The notes under the pieces are model-generated. The model worked only from the letters and a program-made list of their open reading frames with translations, was not told where the DNA came from and did not search any database. DNA of 64,000 nt, from the NCBI GenBank assembly GCA_013433145.1, contig CM024168.1, forward strand, positions 8,440,184 through 8,504,183. The letters are read 5' to 3'. Position 1 is the stretch's first letter. Each line of letters opens with the position of its first letter. This document shows positions 59,532 to 64,000 of this stretch, piece after piece. Made by a program: the position numbers and the translations under genes. This DNA is from Ascaris suum. Taxonomy: Eukaryota; Nematoda; Chromadorea; Rhabditida; Ascarididae.

Positions 59532-62189
59532 ATAAAGCCATCGCTTAAAAACTGATTGTATATCAATTTCAATGAGGCGCCGTGCTCAAAAAAGTGTCAA
59601 TTAAACCGGAAGGATCCGCTAGGAACATTCAATCGTAGCTTGGCCATTTCTGCAGTCACAAAGTTGAAATTTCAGCCGGACGGCTGCATTGTCTGACAAA
59701 AAATTCACCTTTACTACGGTCTTGGCTTTGGCTAGGTTTTGAATGCTAAAAAATATTTTTGGTGGCTAATTGCCTAAATCATTGTACGTTTCTAAAAGGA
59801 GCTAATTACAAATATTCCTTCGATTTATTCAGCAAATGTTTGGGCAATGGATTCTTTGAAGAGGAGTCGTCGTTAAATTGATTCGCTTCGGTACAAATGT
59901 AACACATGAAACACAGGAAACAGCAGGACAGAATAAAATTTAAGTGAAAATTCGATAGAATGTTAGGTGCATTTCAAGCGATATATTTAGTGATACAATG
60001 ATACATCGTTTCTTTAACCAATGTTAGTAGCTCGTCACGTCGTCTGATAACACTTTATCAGTTTACTGGATTATTTTCACAGTCGAAACTGAAAAGCACA
60101 AAAAATAATTTTTGCTAAGCAATCACCAGTAGAACGAATGCAATCTTCGTTTAAAAAAGTGTTCTATGTTGAGAGGAAGCGGCAATCGACAAGAGCTGAT
60201 AAGACTCTTAAAGCTTCATTCCCTAAAATGCATCTCCCCCAACCTGATATTCTCTTTTGCTTAGACGTGTAAGAGCGCTTTTTTGTTTTTGTTCGAACAG
60301 CAATTTTGTTTTAGTGATTTCGAAGAAATTGTTTAGCGAATAAATGAACAATGAGATTCATTGAAAAACTGTTCACTACAGGGAAATTATCCGCGGAATG
60401 GAATCCTCTTCACCGTCCATCCAAAAAAAAGTAAAGGGAAATGTTTATCGGAATCTTCAAGAGGTTTGCAATGTCATAAATACGACTTCTTGATGATCGT
60501 TGCTCGCAAATTATGAAAGCAAAACAGCTTAAAGTGCACGTCTGAGCGTTCAACGCGTTTAATCACAGGATTATAAGCAGTTATCTGGGAATATGCATCC
60601 ACAAACCCCTTCCGTCGATTGCTCGCTAATGGGACGCGTTTTCAGCAAGTTGACCGTTTCTTTACCACTATAACGCAAAATTAACGATTCCGTTCTAAAT
60701 GTACCGCACTTGTTCACTTATCTGCAAATTGATGCACAAAAGCTCTCAGCATGTTCCAGTAGCGACATCCTTGAATCAATTGCAGGAATTTCGTAATTTA
60801 TAATGCGCACTTGTCGTTTCGATAAGATCACATGTCACTGTGTGCTAGCAATAAACACTAAATGGGGAATAAAGAATAAAGCTGTAAGGACAAAGAGGAG
60901 GAATTAGCAATTAAGGATGCCAGCAATAGAAAAATCTTTAAAAAGGGGGAATTGCCATTACCAATGGCTTATTTTTAGTTCGCATTATACATCTCCTGCA
61001 TTATTGATACACAATACGACTCTGCTACAAACTGCACCATTGCCGACTTCAAAAAACCTTTTCATTAAAAAGTAACTGCACGGATCTTCCGACCATGCGA
61101 TTTTGCAGTTGATAAGGAACACTCGCTATTTGAACTGTCAGCAGAGAAAGAATTCGGGACCGCATATAAAAGTTCAGAAGTTAGACGAAAGATAAGCGCT
61201 CAAGTCCAACAAATGATCATCCATAAGCAAATGGAACCCCTAAGAAAATACGGCTGCAAGCTACTGCTCCAAAACGATAGTTACATTTAATTCCCTACAC
61301 AGAAAAAAAGTAAAACAGCAAGAGAGTGAACTGTGATCGAACAAGTCAGCAAATCTTCAGTTTTTTGCATATTAGTTCACCGGTTTATCTCAGTGAACAG
61401 ATAGATCCATGACGCTCGCTGAGAGTTCATATGATTGGATGTTTGGCTTTGAACGAGATGCAGGGAACGATAAATAATAACCGTTGGACGCAACGTTTCG
61501 ATGCGGCGAAAATAACAGGTCTGAGAAGTTGTGAAATTTAATATCATTGTGCGCGTCTGTAAATTTTTTATCAAAGTGCAGGAAAAGAAAAATGTCGTTT
61601 AGACTGTTCATTTGAAAAGACAACAAAATGAAGTTTTTTGGCGTCATCGGTGCTGTGAAATCACCGCTTTTTGGTAATTGCTATATGAGAGAATACGAGC
61701 AAACGAGACATTATAATGTAAAAGAGGTCACTGAAGAAAACTCTATGCAGCTCTTTTGTGGAATGCTGGCTCCTTTTGCAATCAAGACGAGCAAAGTGCA
61801 TTAACGCAACTCTGAGTTCAAGAAAAAATGATAAATCAGTACAAGTTAGGATGTAATGCCCCAGTAAATGGAAGCCACCAAGAACATTACGTAGGAATGT
61901 AAAATAACAAATTAAATGAAAGTTCTGTAAAGAATGCATAAGAAAAGCCTTCAGTCTTTAACTTATGCAGGCCATGTCACCGATTGTCACGGAGTTTATG
62001 GAAGGGGATGCTAAGACAATTGATTAGTCGTGCGATGAACACAAAAACACGTAAGCAAACAAAAATCTGGATGAAGAGAAACAAAAAGATTGATTGATGT
62101 GGGGCATTATCCAAACTAACAGTGTGACGGTATTATTTAAGCTAACGCAACTAACATGAAAATCATTTTATCAGCAAACATTTCAAGAA
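59532..62189. other. Upstream flank of the SLC22 gene; no gene recognised
   Basis: AT-rich DNA. Minus open frames at 61377-61647 and 61661-61939 lack motifs. The promoter of the SLC22 gene would be expected in the first kilobase, but no element can be named. Confidence 0.4.
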
Positions 62190-62450
62190 ATGAGCACTTT
62201 AAATGATCCTGACCACAGTACCCGTGACGACTTCTTAGTCGATACTACACGACCGTCCAGTTTCACACAAATGTTTATTTACGGCTGTGTTATCGCAAAC
62301 TTAATGTTCTCGTTTATGCAAATCTATAGTGCTGTTGCAAATATAGTATCAAATGTGGTCGACAGGCCACAGCATTTTTATGCAAATCTGTGTGTCCTTT
62401 TGAACAAATTCGCCAAGCTTCGCTATTGTTTACGCGAGCTTCAAGAATAA
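62190..62450 (+). CDS. Possible small membrane-protein ORF or first exon, unidentified
   Basis: An ATG at 62190 in good context (aagaaATGagc) opens 86 codons to a TAA. It begins with an acidic polar stretch (MSTLNDPDHSTRDDF) and then a hydrophobic segment (MFIYGCVIANLMFSFMQIYS) that could span a membrane. The upstream catttcaag could be a spliced-leader acceptor. No family recognised and no linked exons. It may equally be a chance open frame. Confidence 0.25.
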   Translation: MSTLNDPDHSTRDDFLVDTTRPSSFTQMFIYGCVIANLMFSFMQIYSAVANIVSNVVDRPQHFYANLCVLLNKFAKLRYCLRELQE

Positions 62451-64000
62451 TTAGTACAGAATTCTGTTAAATGAGGATGCACGTTAGAACTAACTCATTA
62501 TTTTTGCACCGATTTTTCAACCAAAATGCTGCGACACGAGTATATTTGCTAAATGAAACAGCGTTTGCAAACAAAGCCTTTTTGCATATTTCGAAGAGAA
62601 TTGGCGGAGAGAGACCTCATGATGAGCATAATAAATATCACAGCTACATGTAACAGCTGTGATATTTTCCAGTAAAGATATCGATGGAAGAGATCGACCT
62701 ACTACGACGTATTATCAGGTTATACAAATTAGCCGGTTTGCAGTTTACTGATTGTCACGTTACCTGCAACTTACCTTGCTGACAGACGACTTATTACTGT
62801 TCAAAGGAAACAGTTTTCTTTGGATACCAAAGCTATTATTAATGGATAAGTCAAAATCAACTATTTATTGACTACCTCAAAGCTTAGACCATATCCCTTC
62901 GTAGCATTGAAGATTAACAAATTCAAAAGATCGTCGATGCATATGAAGAATCGCCAATCAGAATTAAAAATTTTCCTAAATTCGAAGTCCATTAATCACA
63001 AGATAGGACCATTTGTACCGAAGGAAACCACTCCTCCCAAGGTGTATATCCCTGAGCACTTAAAAAAATAGGCCTTCACATACGGTTCATGTCTCATTGA
63101 TAATCCTACGCATTTTCTTGACACTGCCCATCTGGTTACTGTGATATCACCTCACTACCTGTGAAATATATGACACCCTTGCTCGAGTTATTGAAGCATA
63201 GCTGAACTAAACACTAAATGATGATTAAAAAGATTAACGAAAAATGTACTCAAACCCATGTTACGCAAGTGCCATTGTTTCAATTTCTGGCCTAGTTGAT
63301 AAGGCCGTTGGATTTGCTGGTGTTAAATAACAAAGCGTACCGATTTATAACATTGCAATGTAATCAGGTAAGGGTTGTTTGAAGGAACTAGTAAGCTGCG
63401 CAACAGCATAGAAAGCTAAGTTAATACTGGAGTGAACAGCAATCAAAATAAATTCCTCATTTTTTCGTGAGCAATTTGGTTAACTGCATTATCATAAGGA
63501 TTATTGCTATCAATATGCCCTAGACAAATGAAGTTCATATATATCGATCACTCACAGAACGTATAACATAATCATTAGTGGATTCTAACTGTTGAAGATT
63601 GCCAGTGAATATTCACCGATATCGTCAAAAGTTTCAAATGTAAGTGGCATTATCTCCTCCGAGAATGTTATATTGTGATTGCAAACCAGTCTGTATTAAG
63701 CAACTATTTGCAGAGATGAAGTGGTGATTACCCACAGCGAAGTTGAGAGTGATTGCATGATTTACGTGTAAAAATCGACTCCCGACATTTCAAAACATCA
63801 AATAGGATCAATATGGGATCCATGAAAAGATCTCAAAAGGACTTTTCTCAACGAGAGATGTGAAACAAGTGCCCTAGGCAGCTATCAGCACGTGCGCTTT
63901 TTCCATTCGTTCACCTCAATTACCGGCGGCATAAGTGACCGACAAATAATTATGCAAAAGACGTTCAATACTGAGCGCCATCCTTAGGAAAATTGATTCC
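62451..64000. other. Right-edge sequence; no gene recognised
   Basis: AT-rich. A plus open frame at 62868-63071 ends with a Pro/Lys-rich stretch (GPFVPKETTPPKVYIPEHLKK) that looks mildly protein-like, but no splice partner or motif was found. Confidence 0.35.

Noticed and set aside
63290..63330. Second tRNA-like segment (tggcctagttgataaggcc)
   Set aside because: D-arm-like pairing only; no anticodon or T-arm is present at the right spacing.

Overview
This window is animal, almost certainly nematode, genomic DNA, and most likely from a strongylid or hookworm-type worm (inference). It is AT-rich. The coding sequence is cut into many short exons separated by introns of about 0.1 to 1.9 kb. Most acceptors read (t)ttcag, an AG lies shortly upstream of each predicted start codon as expected for spliced-leader addition, and long perfect (TA)n arrays are scattered through introns and intergenic DNA. 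Nothing bacterial is present (no operons, CRISPR arrays or insertion sequences). The proteins were reconstructed by hand by joining exons whose splice phases agree.

Three genes are well supported. (1) Minus strand, 2227-10785: an eight-exon WD40 gene encoding a 355-residue EIPR1 (TSSC1) homologue. (2) Plus strand, 32816-41218: an eight-exon SLC39/ZIP metal transporter of 336 residues, closest in feel to the ZIP4/ZIP12 branch, with no long N-terminal ectodomain visible and with Gln in place of His in the TM5 signature. (3) Minus strand, 51803-59522: a ten-exon SLC22-type (organic ion) major facilitator transporter of 554 residues. In all three the codon phases close exactly from ATG to stop. 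Two of their introns keep frame only if a GC-AG intron is accepted.

Between these lie long stretches with little recognisable coding. Weaker coding-like material includes: an island at the left edge (1-1330); a minus-strand chain of three phase-compatible exons (26534-28426), with two more phase-compatible ORFs further upstream (about 30.75-32.02 kb); one minus-strand exon (42435-42674) resembling the C-domain of copper type II ascorbate-dependent monooxygenases; a remnant resembling a non-LTR retrotransposon zinc-knuckle region inside an SLC22 intron (about 53.95-54.36 kb); and a possible small membrane-protein exon near 62.2 kb. Other structure includes five (TA)n arrays, four long G/C homopolymer tracts, a degenerate minisatellite of about 35 bp period, a GC/CpG-rich island and a strong hairpin.

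The three solid genes do not form a pathway. EIPR1 works with the EARP tether in endosome and dense-core vesicle traffic, ZIP imports divalent metal, and SLC22 moves organic solutes. No clearly new biological system was found. The most unusual items are the ZIP motif substitution, the two GC-AG introns and the unresolved minus-strand gene.
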